From: Fodinibacter sp963834965
Lineage (GTDB): Bacteria > Actinomycetota > Actinomycetes > Actinomycetales > Dermatophilaceae
Assembly (NCBI GenBank): GCA_963834965.1
Contig: CAWIEI010000017.1
Coordinates: forward strand, 186,001 to 250,000
Length of the DNA stretch: 64,000 nt
Reading direction: 5' to 3'
The translations under genes were made by a program, and so were the position numbers. The notes beneath the pieces were generated by a model. The model was not told where the DNA came from. It ran no database searches and was given only the letters and a program-made list of their open reading frames with translations. Positions 7,148 to 16,300 of this stretch are shown piece after piece. Each line of letters opens with the position of its first letter. Positions within the stretch are counted from its first letter, which is position 1.

Positions 7148-8983
7148 ATGACCACCAGCACCGAGACCACAGCGGCGCGCAGCGCCGACATCACCATCCC
7201 CCCGCAGGCTCCCCTCGACCCGACCGGGCGCCTCGTGCACGCCGACGACTGCGCGGCGCAGCTCGCCCTCGCCCTCGCACACCTCGAGGACGCCCTCACC
7301 AGGGCGGGCCTGGCTCCGGCCGAGCTCGCCTACGTCACGGTGCGCACCACCGACGTCGGGGCCGTCGCGGGTGTGCTCGACACGCTCACGGAGCGGCTTC
7401 GCGAGGTCGAGGCTGCCCCGGCCGTACGGGTCGAGGCGGTCGACGCCCTGAGCGTGCCGGGCCAGCTCGTCGACCTGCTCGCGCGGGCGGTCAGCACCGT
7501 CACCACGACCAGCACCACCATCGCCGGCACGGGCACACCGTGCGACCACGAGAAGGAGAAGGACAGCACGATGAGCGTCGAGACCACCCTCGAGCAGAGC
7601 ACGACCCGACCATCCGCCGAAGCCCTGCGCGGGCTCTGCGGCGGAGCGGTGCACCTGCCGGGCGACCCCGGCTACGACACGGCGCGGATGCCGTGGAACG
7701 TCGCCGTCGACCAGCGACCGGCCGCCGTGGCCCTGCCGCGAACCGTGGACGACGTGCGCGACCTCGTGCGCGCCGCGCGCGCCGCCGGCCTGCGCGTGGC
7801 CCCGCAGAGCACCGGGCACGGCGCCGGCCCCCTCGCCGAGGGGCAGCTGGACGACGTCGTGATCGTGCGCACCTCCGAGATGGCCGCGGTGTCGGTCGAC
7901 CCGGTCGCCCGGGTCGCCCGGGCCGAGGGGGGCGCCCTCTGGCAGGATGTCGTCGCCGTCGTCGCCCCGCACGGTCTCGCCGCCCTCCACGGGTCGTCAC
8001 CCGACGTCGCCGTCGCCGGCTACACCCTCGGCGGCGGCCTGAGCTGGTACGCCCGCAAGTTCGGACTCGCCACGAACAGCGTGACGGCGGTCGAGCTCGT
8101 CACCGCGGGCGGTGAGCTCGTGCGGGCCGACGCCCACCAGCACCAGGACCTGTTCTGGGCACTGCGCGGCGGGGGCGGCAGCTTCGGGCTGGTCACCGCC
8201 ATCGAGTTCCGGCTGCACGAGATCGCCGACGTGTACGCCGGGATGCTCCTCTGGGACCGCGAACGTGCTCCCGAGGTGGTGCGCGCCTGGGCCGCCTGGT
8301 CGGTGACGGCACCTGACGAGGTCACGACCTCGATGCGGGTCATGAGCTTCCCGCCGATGCCCGAGCTGCCCGAGTTCCTGCGCGGCCGGCAGGTCGTCGT
8401 CATCGACGGGGCGGTGCTCACCGACGACTCGACCGCGCAGTCGCTGCTCGCGCCGCTGCGGGCGCTACGCCCTGAGATCGACACCTTCGGCCGGGTGCCG
8501 TCCGCCTCGCTCACCCGGCTGCACATGGACCCCGAGGGGCCGACGCCGGCCGTCGCCGGCACGACCATGCTCGAGCGGCTTTCCGAGGAGGCGGTGGTGG
8601 CCTTCCTCGCCGAGGTCGGGCCGGGGTCGACGACCTCGCTGCTGTCCGCTGAGCTGCGCCAGCTCGGGGGAGCACTGGGGCGACAGCACCCGGGCGCCGG
8701 GGCCCTGTCACGGCTCGAGGGTGCCTACGCCGGGTTCTTCGTCGCCATGGCTCCGACAGCGCAGCTGGCCGCGCAGGGGCGGGCCGACGCGGAACGGCTC
8801 GTGGCCGCGCTCGCGCCGTGGTCGAGCGGAAGGGCCCTGCTCAACTTCACCGAGCAGCGCACCGACACCGGCGCCGCCTACGACGCCGAGGCGTGGCACC
8901 GCCTGCGCGCGGTGCGCGCGTGCGTCGACCCGCACCAGCTCTTCGTGGCCAACCACCCGGTGACCGCACCGACAGCGAGGTGA
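7148..8983 (+). CDS. Rid-family domain read through into FAD-binding (BBE-type) oxidoreductase
   Basis: From ATG 7148 a single open frame of 611 codons spans two protein families. Residues about 20-120 resemble a Rid/YjgF domain (RLVHADDCAAQLALALAHLE, then LAPAELAYVTVRTTD). From about 142 onward comes a complete FAD-linked oxidase of roughly 470 residues. It has the PCMH-type FAD fold (STGHGAGPLAEG, GGGLSWYARKFGLATNSV) and a C-terminal berberine-bridge-like end (CVDPHQLFVANHPV). An internal GAAGGAGAAGG ribosome-binding site precedes ATG 7571, where a stand-alone oxidase would start. So this is either a true fusion or two genes whose intervening stop codon was lost. Related enzymes oxidise sugars or aromatic alkaloids; the substrate is unknown. 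Confidence 0.85.
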   Translation: MTTSTETTAARSADITIPPQAPLDPTGRLVHADDCAAQLALALAHLEDALTRAGLAPAELAYVTVRTTDVGAVAGVLDTLTERLREVEAAPAVRVEAVDALSVPGQLVDLLARAVSTVTTTSTTIAGTGTPCDHEKEKDSTMSVETTLEQSTTRPSAEALRGLCGGAVHLPGDPGYDTARMPWNVAVDQRPAAVALPRTVDDVRDLVRAARAAGLRVAPQSTGHGAGPLAEGQLDDVVIVRTSEMAAVSVDPVARVARAEGGALWQDVVAVVAPHGLAALHGSSPDVAVAGYTLGGGLSWYARKFGLATNSVTAVELVTAGGELVRADAHQHQDLFWALRGGGGSFGLVTAIEFRLHEIADVYAGMLLWDRERAPEVVRAWAAWSVTAPDEVTTSMRVMSFPPMPELPEFLRGRQVVVIDGAVLTDDSTAQSLLAPLRALRPEIDTFGRVPSASLTRLHMDPEGPTPAVAGTTMLERLSEEAVVAFLAEVGPGSTTSLLSAELRQLGGALGRQHPGAGALSRLEGAYAGFFVAMAPTAQLAAQGRADAERLVAALAPWSSGRALLNFTEQRTDTGAAYDAEAWHRLRAVRACVDPHQLFVANHPVTAPTAR

Positions 8984-9002
8984 CCGGTGGGTGGCGCGGC
9001 GA

Positions 9003-9650
9003 TCACTGCGGTGGCCGCCGCGCCGTCCGGCGGGCGACGACGAGCGAGCCGACCAGGAGCACTGCGCCGAGCGCCAGCGCGCCGACCCAGATGGCGACGC
9101 TTCGCCCGGCGGACGCGCCGAGCGCCGCGTACCCGACCGTGCCCGGGACGATGCCGACCGCGGTGCCCACGAGGAAGGCGCGCCGCGACACGGCGCTGAC
9201 GCCGGCCCCGTAGTTGACGATCGTGAACGGCAGCACCGGTGTCAGCCGGGCCACGATGACCGCCGTGACACCCTGGCGGCGCAACACGTCCTCGACCCGG
9301 GCCAGCCGCGGGCCGGAGAGCTCGGCGACGGCGTCGCGCCCCAGCCGGCGGGCGATCGCGAAGCCCACCACCGCGCTGAGCATCGATGCCACCCACGAGA
9401 TCGCGATGCCGCCGGCCAGGCCGAACAGCGCGCCCGCCACCCCGGACAGCAGGTTCTTGGACACCGGCACCAAGGTGAGCACCACGTGCAGCCCGACGTA
9501 GACCACCGGGCCCCACACACCGGTCGCCGCGATGGCCGCCTGCACGGCGCCGAGCTCGCCGCCGAGCAGCAGCCAGAGCAGGGCGCCCGCGATGACCACG
9601 GCCAGCCCCAGCCCCAGCAGGCGCAGCACGGCCGCCCGGGTGCTCGTCAC
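9003..9650 (-). CDS. TVP38/TMEM64 (VTT/DedA-like) membrane protein
   Basis: GTG start at 9650; 215 residues with about six hydrophobic segments. The VTT (SNARE-associated) core is recognisable as LLSGVAGALFGLAGGIAISW, followed by a RRLGRDAV cytoplasmic helix and the re-entrant VARLTPVLPFTIVNYGAG segment. Bacterial members are inner-membrane proteins, and relatives act in lipid translocation or envelope homeostasis. The gene is convergent with the oxidase and separated from it by only 19 bases. No partner gene suggests a specific substrate. Confidence 0.9.
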   Translation of the reverse strand: MTSTRAAVLRLLGLGLAVVIAGALLWLLLGGELGAVQAAIAATGVWGPVVYVGLHVVLTLVPVSKNLLSGVAGALFGLAGGIAISWVASMLSAVVGFAIARRLGRDAVAELSGPRLARVEDVLRRQGVTAVIVARLTPVLPFTIVNYGAGVSAVSRRAFLVGTAVGIVPGTVGYAALGASAGRSVAIWVGALALGAVLLVGSLVVARRTARRPPQ

Positions 9651-9773
9651 CCGCTCAGCCTAGGAGCACCCCCTGAACCCGGCGCCCGCCGGAGGTATCA
9701 CCGAGGCCCTGGCGGGACTCCTGAGGGCAGAACCGCGCCCACCCACGGCGTGCCACCGCACCGAGGACCGACC

Positions 9774-10307
9774 ATGCCGCAGATCTGGATCGACACCTCC
9801 GAGCTCACCTACACCTGGTTCTGGCTGCCCGGCCACCTGCCCCACTTCGTCGACGGCTCGCCGCCCGGCGGTGTCGCGGTCGGCCTCGAGGTCGGGGGCT
9901 ACGCCTTCCAGCAGACCCGCAACCGGGCCTGTGACCTGCGCTTCCGGGTCGAGGAGGACGGGACGGTCGACTATGCCGCCTCGCAGGACCACCTGTTGCA
10001 GGGTCGACGCACCAGCACCCTGAAGGTCGTGGGCGTGCCCGTGACGCTGAACCCGACCGGCTCGCCGGGCCCGGTGCTGCCGCTCTGGGGTGGCTGCCAC
10101 GAGCCGCTCGACACCAACGAGCGCACCGTTCGGATTCCGCCCGGCCCGGCCTACACCATCCGGCTCGGCCTGGTTCCGAGCACCGTCGTGGAGTTCAGCG
10201 TGGCCGCCGACGGGCGGGTCGACTACCCGAGCGAGTACGAGCGCGCCCTGTCCGGCCGGGGCACCGGCTGCCTCACCGTCGACCTCGACACCGTGGGGCG
10301 TCACTGA
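9774..10307 (+). CDS. Hypothetical protein with two internal repeats
   Basis: I do not recognise a named family. ATG 9774 gives 177 residues, with no signal peptide and no hydrophobic segment long enough to span a membrane. Two halves look alike. About residues 50-95 contain LRFRVEEDGTVDY followed by a DHLLQGRRTSTLKV stretch. About 130-177 contain VEFSVAADGRVDY followed by ERALSGRGTGCLTV. The alternating polar/hydrophobic pattern suggests beta-strands, as in a small carbohydrate- or ligand-binding domain, but that is inference. Its stop overlaps the convergent MFS gene by 7 bases. Confidence 0.75.
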   Translation: MPQIWIDTSELTYTWFWLPGHLPHFVDGSPPGGVAVGLEVGGYAFQQTRNRACDLRFRVEEDGTVDYAASQDHLLQGRRTSTLKVVGVPVTLNPTGSPGPVLPLWGGCHEPLDTNERTVRIPPGPAYTIRLGLVPSTVVEFSVAADGRVDYPSEYERALSGRGTGCLTVDLDTVGRH

Positions 10308-11680
10308 AGGCGTCGTGAGCGCCAGGCCACCAGACAGGCCAGCACCATCACGGCCGTGACGATGGCGAACCCGAGCACGGGCAGCAGCGGCAGGGTGATG
10401 CCGATTGCGCCGCCGACGACCCAGAACGCCTGCAGGATCGTCTCCGACCACGAGAACACCCTGGCCCGCACGTGGTCCTCGACATCGCGCTGGATGAGCG
10501 CATCGAGGCTGAGCTTGGCGAGCTGCCCGAACAGCCCGGTCGCCAGGCCGAGCAGCACCAGGGTGGGCAGCGAGTAGAAGACCGCGGTGAGCAGCCCGGC
10601 CAGCACGGCGACTCCGGCCACGACGGTCGCGAGTCGCTCGGGCGCCGCGCTGCGCCGCCGGTTGCCGATGACCGACCCCAGGGCGTTACCCACGCCGGCG
10701 GCCCCGGCGACCATGGCCAGCACGGCCGGGCCCGACCACCCGGGCAGGGGGTGCTCGCGCATCAAGAAGGCGAGGAAGAGCGTGAGGAAGCCGCTCAGCA
10801 GGCGGGCGCCGGTGGTCAGCCAGAGCACGTAGCGCACCGCGGGCGGCAGGGCCCGCAGCCGCCGGGCTCCCCGGCCGGCCGACGGCATCGCCAGCGAGGC
10901 CTCGCCGGCCGGCCGGCCGTCGAGGTCGAGCTCGCCTGCGGTGGAGTCGACCCGGGCCGGCAGCCGGATGGCGAGCACGGTCGCGGCGATGTAGACCACG
11001 AAGGCCAGCCGCAGCGACCAGTCCGGGCCGATCCGCGACAGCCCGCCGGCCAGGCCTCCGCCGATCGCCATGCCGATGAGCCCGGCGATGGTCAGGCGGG
11101 AGTTCGCGGTGACCAGGCTGATGTCGCGAGGCAACAGGCGCGGCACGGCGGCCGCCCGCGCCACGGCATACGTGCGGCTCGCCACGAGGCAGCCGAGGGC
11201 GGCCGGGAAGAGCCACACGCTGTCCTCGACGACCGCGGTGGCGAGCACCCAGGCCAGGAACGCGCGGGTGGCCAGGGTGGTGCCGAGTGCCCAACGCCGG
11301 CCGTGTCGGAACCGGTCGAGCAGCGGCCCGATCAGCGGTGCCAGCAGCACGAAGGGCGCCATGGTCAGCACCAGGAACAGCGCGACCCGGCCGCGCGCCT
11401 CGTCGGTGGGCAGCGCGAAGACGGTGCCTGCGAGCGAGACGGTGAGGGCGGCATCCCCGGCGACGTTGACGGCGTGCAGCTCGGTGAGGCGGGCCAGGCC
11501 GGTGTCGGCGGCCCCGTCGGCGTCGGCGAAGCTGCGGAACCGGCGGCCCACGGCGGCCCCGCCACGCCCGACCCACCGGATGCCGGCCCGCCCGCCGCGC
11601 CCGACGCTGCGGCCCGCGCCGGCCACCCGGTGCCGCGAGGTCTGCGGCGCCGACGGCTGAGGTTGCTCGTGCTGCGTCAT
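10301..11680 (-). CDS. MFS transporter
   Basis: The ATG at 11680 (MTQHEQPQPSAPQ) is preferred; a longer frame exists upstream. 459 residues. A 70-residue Arg/Gly-rich cytoplasmic N-terminus is followed by about 12 hydrophobic segments. The first-loop motif appears as GPLLDRFRHGRRWALG, matching the MFS motif A pattern (DRxGRR). The central loop is long and charged, as in two-times-six-helix exporters. The substrate is not predictable; related actinobacterial proteins are annotated as MFS efflux pumps. It stands alone. Confidence 0.88.
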   Translation of the reverse strand: MTQHEQPQPSAPQTSRHRVAGAGRSVGRGGRAGIRWVGRGGAAVGRRFRSFADADGAADTGLARLTELHAVNVAGDAALTVSLAGTVFALPTDEARGRVALFLVLTMAPFVLLAPLIGPLLDRFRHGRRWALGTTLATRAFLAWVLATAVVEDSVWLFPAALGCLVASRTYAVARAAAVPRLLPRDISLVTANSRLTIAGLIGMAIGGGLAGGLSRIGPDWSLRLAFVVYIAATVLAIRLPARVDSTAGELDLDGRPAGEASLAMPSAGRGARRLRALPPAVRYVLWLTTGARLLSGFLTLFLAFLMREHPLPGWSGPAVLAMVAGAAGVGNALGSVIGNRRRSAAPERLATVVAGVAVLAGLLTAVFYSLPTLVLLGLATGLFGQLAKLSLDALIQRDVEDHVRARVFSWSETILQAFWVVGGAIGITLPLLPVLGFAIVTAVMVLACLVAWRSRRLQ

Positions 11681-11770
11681 GACGCCTCGATCCTCTCCCG
11701 AACCGTCAGCGCCCGACCACTCCCACGCGCGGGTGTCCACTGGGAACGAGGCGGCGACAGGTCCTCGGCG

Positions 11771-12085
11771 CTAGCCGAGCAGGGCCACCTCGAGGTCGTA
11801 GGCCAACACCACGGCACGCGCCAGCTGCGCTTCCTGCTCGCCACTGAGGTACCCGACGGTGCGTCCGAGCGCATCGACCGGGACCGTGAGGACGTTGTCC
11901 AGGGACACCGCGCAGTCGTGATCCAACCCGTTGTCGGGCCCCACCAGGACCTCGCTGGACAAGCCCTTGATGGTGCTGGTGATCGGGGCAACAGTCACTT
12001 TGGTCATAGCGCCCCGCGCAGCCTCCCGGGTCAGGACGAGCGCGGGCCGGGTCTTGTCGAGGCCGACCAGGCAGATCTCGCGCAC
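11771..12085 (-). CDS. MazF/PemK-like toxin (putative mRNA interferase)
   Basis: 104 residues from GTG 12085, four bases after the antitoxin stop; CTG 12088 is an alternative. The pattern RPALVLT near residue 14, then VAPITSTIKGLSSEV and a GLDHDCAVSLDNVLTV segment, follows the PemK/MazF fold, whose members cut single-stranded RNA at short motifs. Antitoxin-first order and near-overlapping genes are the classic toxin/antitoxin layout. The cognate cut site cannot be read from sequence. I see no frameshift, so it should be active. Confidence 0.9.
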   Translation of the reverse strand: MREICLVGLDKTRPALVLTREAARGAMTKVTVAPITSTIKGLSSEVLVGPDNGLDHDCAVSLDNVLTVPVDALGRTVGYLSGEQEAQLARAVVLAYDLEVALLG

Positions 12086-12089
12086 CAGC

Positions 12090-12323
12090 TCAGTCCTCGA
12101 CCACGGCGTGCGTGCCGGTCCACTCGACCAGGTCGTCGAGCTCGTCGGCCGCACCCTGGGCACGCAGCATCTGCGCGTCCTGCTCGGCGGCCAGTCGTCG
12201 CATCTCGCGTTCCAGCGCGGACGCCACGAGCGCGGCCCTGCTCGGTGCCTTGCCGGTCGCGACGCTGCGGTCCAGGAAGGCGACCATGTCGTCGGGAAGG
12301 CGGATGGCGATCTGCGTGCTCAT
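12090..12323 (-). CDS. Ribbon-helix-helix antitoxin (MazE-like partner)
   Basis: 77 residues from ATG 12323. The N-terminal MSTQIAIRLPDDMVAFLDRS is a standard ribbon-helix-helix DNA-binding start. The acidic, helical C-terminus (ADELDDLVEWTG) is expected to wrap the toxin. It immediately precedes the MazF-like gene. An inverted repeat with 11-bp arms at 12341-12365 lies 18 bases upstream of the start codon and is a natural autoregulatory operator. Confidence 0.9.
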   Translation of the reverse strand: MSTQIAIRLPDDMVAFLDRSVATGKAPSRAALVASALEREMRRLAAEQDAQMLRAQGAADELDDLVEWTGTHAVVED

Positions 12324-12340
12324 GCCGCCAAGGGTAGTCC

Positions 12341-12365
12341 GCTGCATCCCACAATGGGATGCAGC
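12341..12365. promoter_or_regulatory. Perfect inverted repeat (11-bp arms, 3-base centre) upstream of the antitoxin
   Basis: The arms GCTGCATCCCA and TGGGATGCAGC match exactly around a CAA centre. The element lies in the 59-base gap between the end of the upstream membrane gene (12383) and the antitoxin start (12323). It could be the operator bound by the RHH antitoxin/toxin complex. Alternatively it could be a terminator for the upstream gene, but it lacks a U-tract. Confidence 0.6.
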
Positions 12366-12382
12366 GCTGTCGTTTCCCAGCG

Positions 12383-13111
12383 TCAGCCGCCGAAGAGCCT
12401 GTCGCGCAGGGCGAGGCGGCGGCCTTCGTACCTCGCGTTCCGCCGGTGGGCGCGGTCCAGCCGCTTCTCGCCGTAGAACCGGCGGGCCCAGAACGACTCG
12501 GGCTTGGCCAGCCGCAGTGCGCCGATGTAGGAGAAGAGCGGCGCGGGCAGGCCGGCCAGGCCCATCACGAGCTTGCCCTTGAGCAGGCAGACGAAGCAGA
12601 TCGCCACGTGGATCAGCACGGCCACGAAGAGGACCCACGCCCCGGCGTCGACGGTCGAGGTCTCGATGCCGATGGGGGACGTGCCGGTGAGGAGCACCAG
12701 ACCGAACACCACGGCGATCATCACCGCGTCGATCGACTTCTTGCCCTCCTCCGACCAGTAGACGTCCTCGAGGTGCAGCCACAGCGCGAACTCGTCGAGC
12801 GCGAGAGCGGCACCGATGCCGAACAGGGTGGCCAGGATCTCGATCCACGGCGACTCCGGTCCGAACCGGAAGGTCAGCAGGCCCACGACGAGCACGAGGA
12901 GGATGCCCCAGACCTGGTGGTGCACGTGCACGCCGCCGATGTGCACGTCCTTGATCGGCCCCGACTCCTCGCCGTTCCCGGAGGCCTTGCGGTTCTTGAT
13001 CCGGATGGTGACGAAGCGGGTGATGCCGTAGGCCACCACGAAGCCGATCAGCATCCACAGCGCGGGCGAACGCCCGGTGTCGACGATGTGGTCGACGTAC
13101 CAGTTCCACAT
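12383..13111 (-). CDS. Conserved integral membrane protein of unknown function
   Basis: 242 residues from ATG 13111. I do not know a named family. About six hydrophobic segments are seen. Between the first and second there is a charged loop ending in a His-rich IGGVHVHHQVWG stretch, and an acidic LDEFALWLHLEDVYW segment follows the third. The C-terminus is strongly basic (RRNARYEGRRLALRDR) and probably cytoplasmic. The conserved-looking His and acidic residues hint at metal or lipid chemistry, but this is only inference. The gene is monocistronic as far as seen. Confidence 0.8.
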   Translation of the reverse strand: MWNWYVDHIVDTGRSPALWMLIGFVVAYGITRFVTIRIKNRKASGNGEESGPIKDVHIGGVHVHHQVWGILLVLVVGLLTFRFGPESPWIEILATLFGIGAALALDEFALWLHLEDVYWSEEGKKSIDAVMIAVVFGLVLLTGTSPIGIETSTVDAGAWVLFVAVLIHVAICFVCLLKGKLVMGLAGLPAPLFSYIGALRLAKPESFWARRFYGEKRLDRAHRRNARYEGRRLALRDRLFGG

Positions 13112-13376
13112 GCGGCCAGTGTGTACTCAGCCGGTCGAGGACGTGCCGAGAACGGCATCCACCGGCGGCGGGCCCGTGGGCGGCGTCATCCGGCTGCGGT
13201 TCACCGGGTGACCGCACCCCGAGCAGGAATGCGCCGAGCGCGTGGACGAGCGAGTGTGGGCGGCAGCCGGGGACACGCGACCATGGATGCTGGGTACGCG
13301 CGACGAGATGTGTCTCACGGCAGAATCACCGTACTGCTTGACTGTGCTGTGGCAACCCCGGCCTGGAGGATCTGAG

Positions 13377-16300
13377 ATGACCGCAACCGCAGACGCGACC
13401 CGTCCCGCGGACGATCACGCGCCGCACCGTCGCAGTGCACCCGCAAAGGCGGCCCGTCATCCGGACGACCGGTGGCCCGACTGGCTGGCGGCGTTCACCT
13501 TCGTGTTGTCGGCGGCGGTCTTCCTCACCTGGCTGGTGCCCCCGCTGCACCGGTTCTTCGACGGCAGCGACGACCCCGTCTCGCTGGCGACCGTGCCCAT
13601 CGTGCCCAACCTCGTCTACGCCGCCGTGCTCTTCGCCCTGGGCGTCGGCCTGCGCCGACGTCTGCGCTCCGCGTGGTGGGTCTTCGTCGTGCTCCTGCTC
13701 GTGCTGCCCTCCGTCGGCCGGGTCGTCTCACTGGCCGGCGCCGGCCGGGACGTGCTCGACGCCGTCGGCCTGGTCGTGGCCGCAGCCGTGCTCGGCGTGG
13801 CCGTGATCGCGTACCGCCAGTTCACGGCGCGCACGGCCCGCCGGGCCGGCCTGAGCGCCCTGCTGCTCTTCATCCTCGGCGCCATCGTCGTGTCGCTCAT
13901 CGGCTCCTGGCTGCTGACCAGCTTCGCCAAGGACACCCGGGTCGGGGCCGGCGACGCGGTGGCGAACGTCCTGCTGGGCGACCTCGGGCTGATCGCCGCC
14001 CCGGGGGTCGTCGCTCCGATGTGGGTGCGGTTGCTGCTCAACCTGATGGGCGCGGCGGTCGTGCTCGGCAGCGCAGCAGTGCTCTTCCGGTCACCTGCCT
14101 ACACCCGCACGCTCGGCGCCCCCGACGAGGCCGCCGTGCGGACGATGCTGCGCGAGCACGGTGACCTCGACTCGCTGGGCTACTTCGCCACCCGGCGCGA
14201 CAAGGCCGTCGTCTGGGACTCCGGCGACGCGGCGCGGGCTCGGGCGGGTGTGTCCTACCGAGTGGTGCGCGGGGTGAGCCTGGCCAGTGGCAACCCGATC
14301 GGCGATCCGGAGCACTGGGGGGCGGCCATCGACGCGTGGCGCCGCGACGCCCGCGCCAACGGCTGGTCGCTCGCGGTGATGGCGGCCGGGTCCGAGGGGG
14401 CCCGGGCGTTCGAGGAGGCCGGCCTCACCGTCTTCGAGATCGGTGACGAGGCGATCCTCGACCTGGGTGCCTTCTCGCTGAACGCTCCCGGACTGAAGCC
14501 CGTGCGGCAGGCTGTGAGCCGGCTGCGCCGCCGCGGCTACGACGTCGAGGTGCGTCGGCACGACACGCTGACCCCCGACGACTTCGCCCGGCTCGCGGCC
14601 TCGGCAGCCTCGTGGCGCGGTGACGGCGGTGACGAGCGCGGCTTCTCGATGGCGCTGGGCCGGCTGGGCGACCCGCTCGACGGCGACTGCGTGCTCGTCG
14701 AGGCGCGTGACGCCGAGGGCTCCCTGCGGGGCTTCATCAGCCTGGTGCCGTGGGGGCGCAACGGGCTCTCGCTCGACCTGATGCGCCGCGACCCCACCGC
14801 CGACAACGGACTGGTCGAGCTGCTCGTCAGCTCGCTGGCCGAGCAGGCGCCCCGGCTGGCCGTGCGCCGCGTGTCGCTGAACTTCGCGATGTTCCGGGAG
14901 GCCTTCACCCGTGGCGAGGAGCTCGGGGCGGGGCCGATGGCCCGGCTCGGTCGGCAGGCCCTGCTGCTCGCCAGCCGCAACTGGCAGCTCGAGTCGCTCT
15001 ACCGCTCCAACGCGAAGTACCTGCCCGAGTGGCAGCCGCGCTTCATCTGCTTCGAGTACTCCTCCGACCTGCCGCGCGTGGGCGTCGCGGCCGGCAGCGC
15101 CGAGGGATTCCTCAACGCCCCGTCGGTCGGCTCGATCCTGCGCCGCCGGGTCACCGACAGCGGCGACCTCGAGCACGCCGACGAGGACTATGCCGCGCAG
15201 GTGCTCGAGGCGATCCCGGCCGAGCCCGACCGACTCGAGCAGGCCCTGACGGCACGGCGGCTGCCCGACCAGGAGCGGGTGCGCCGCGCCAAGCTGGCCC
15301 GGCTGCAGGAGGCCGGCGTCGACCCCTACCCGGTGGGCTACCCCCGCACCCACACACTGTCCGAGGTGCGCTCCGTGGCCGGCGACCTGCCCCCGCGCAC
15401 CCGCACCGACCGGGTCGTCTCCGTCGTCGGGCGGGTGATGCGCAAGCGCGACCACGGCGGCCTGTGCTTCCTCACCATCCGCGACGGCTCGGGTGACCTG
15501 CAGGTGCTGGCCTCGCGCGCGGTGCTGGGTGAGGGGCAGCACCGGCTCTTCCGCAGCCTCGACCTCGGCGACCACGTCGGCGTCACTGGTGACGTCATGA
15601 CGTCGAACGGTGGCGAGCTCACCGTCGACGCGCGCTCGTTCGCCCTGACCTCGAAGTCGCTGCGGCCGCTGCCCGACAAGCGGCTCGGCCTGACCGACCC
15701 CGAGGCCCGGGTGCGGATGCGCTACGTCGACCTGATCGTGCGGCCCGCGGCACGCGACATCGCCTACCTGCGCTCGACCGTGGTGCGCAGCATCCGCGAG
15801 TCGCTGCAGAACCGCGGCTACGTCGAGGTCGAGACGCCAATCCTGCAGCTGGTGCACGGCGGGGCGAACGCCCGACCGTTCCAGACCCACATCAACGCCT
15901 ACGACCTCGAGCTCTCGCTGCGCATCGCCACCGAGCTGCACCTCAAGCGGCTCGTCGTCGGTGGCATGGAGCAGGTCTTCGAGCTCGGCCGGCAGTTCCG
16001 CAACGAGGGTGCCGACTCCTCGCACAACCCCGAGTTCACCTCGCTCGAGGTCTACGGCACCTACAACGACTACGTCTCGATGCGGCTGCTCACCCAGGAG
16101 CTCATCAAGGAGGCCGCGGTCGCGGTCTACGGCCGGCCCATCGCGCGCCGCCCCCGGGCCGACGGCACCATCGAGGAGTTCGACCTGTCCGGCGACTGGC
16201 CCGCCATCTCGATCTGCACGGCCGTGTCGACCGCGCTCGGCGAGGAGGTCTCCACGGCGACCCCGCTCGCCGAGCTGCGAAAGCACGCCCGCGCCATCGG

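Noticed and set aside
13112..13376. Riboswitch or tRNA in the leader of lysX
   Set aside because: The 265-base gap shows no cloverleaf, T-box or other conserved RNA pattern that I can recognise.
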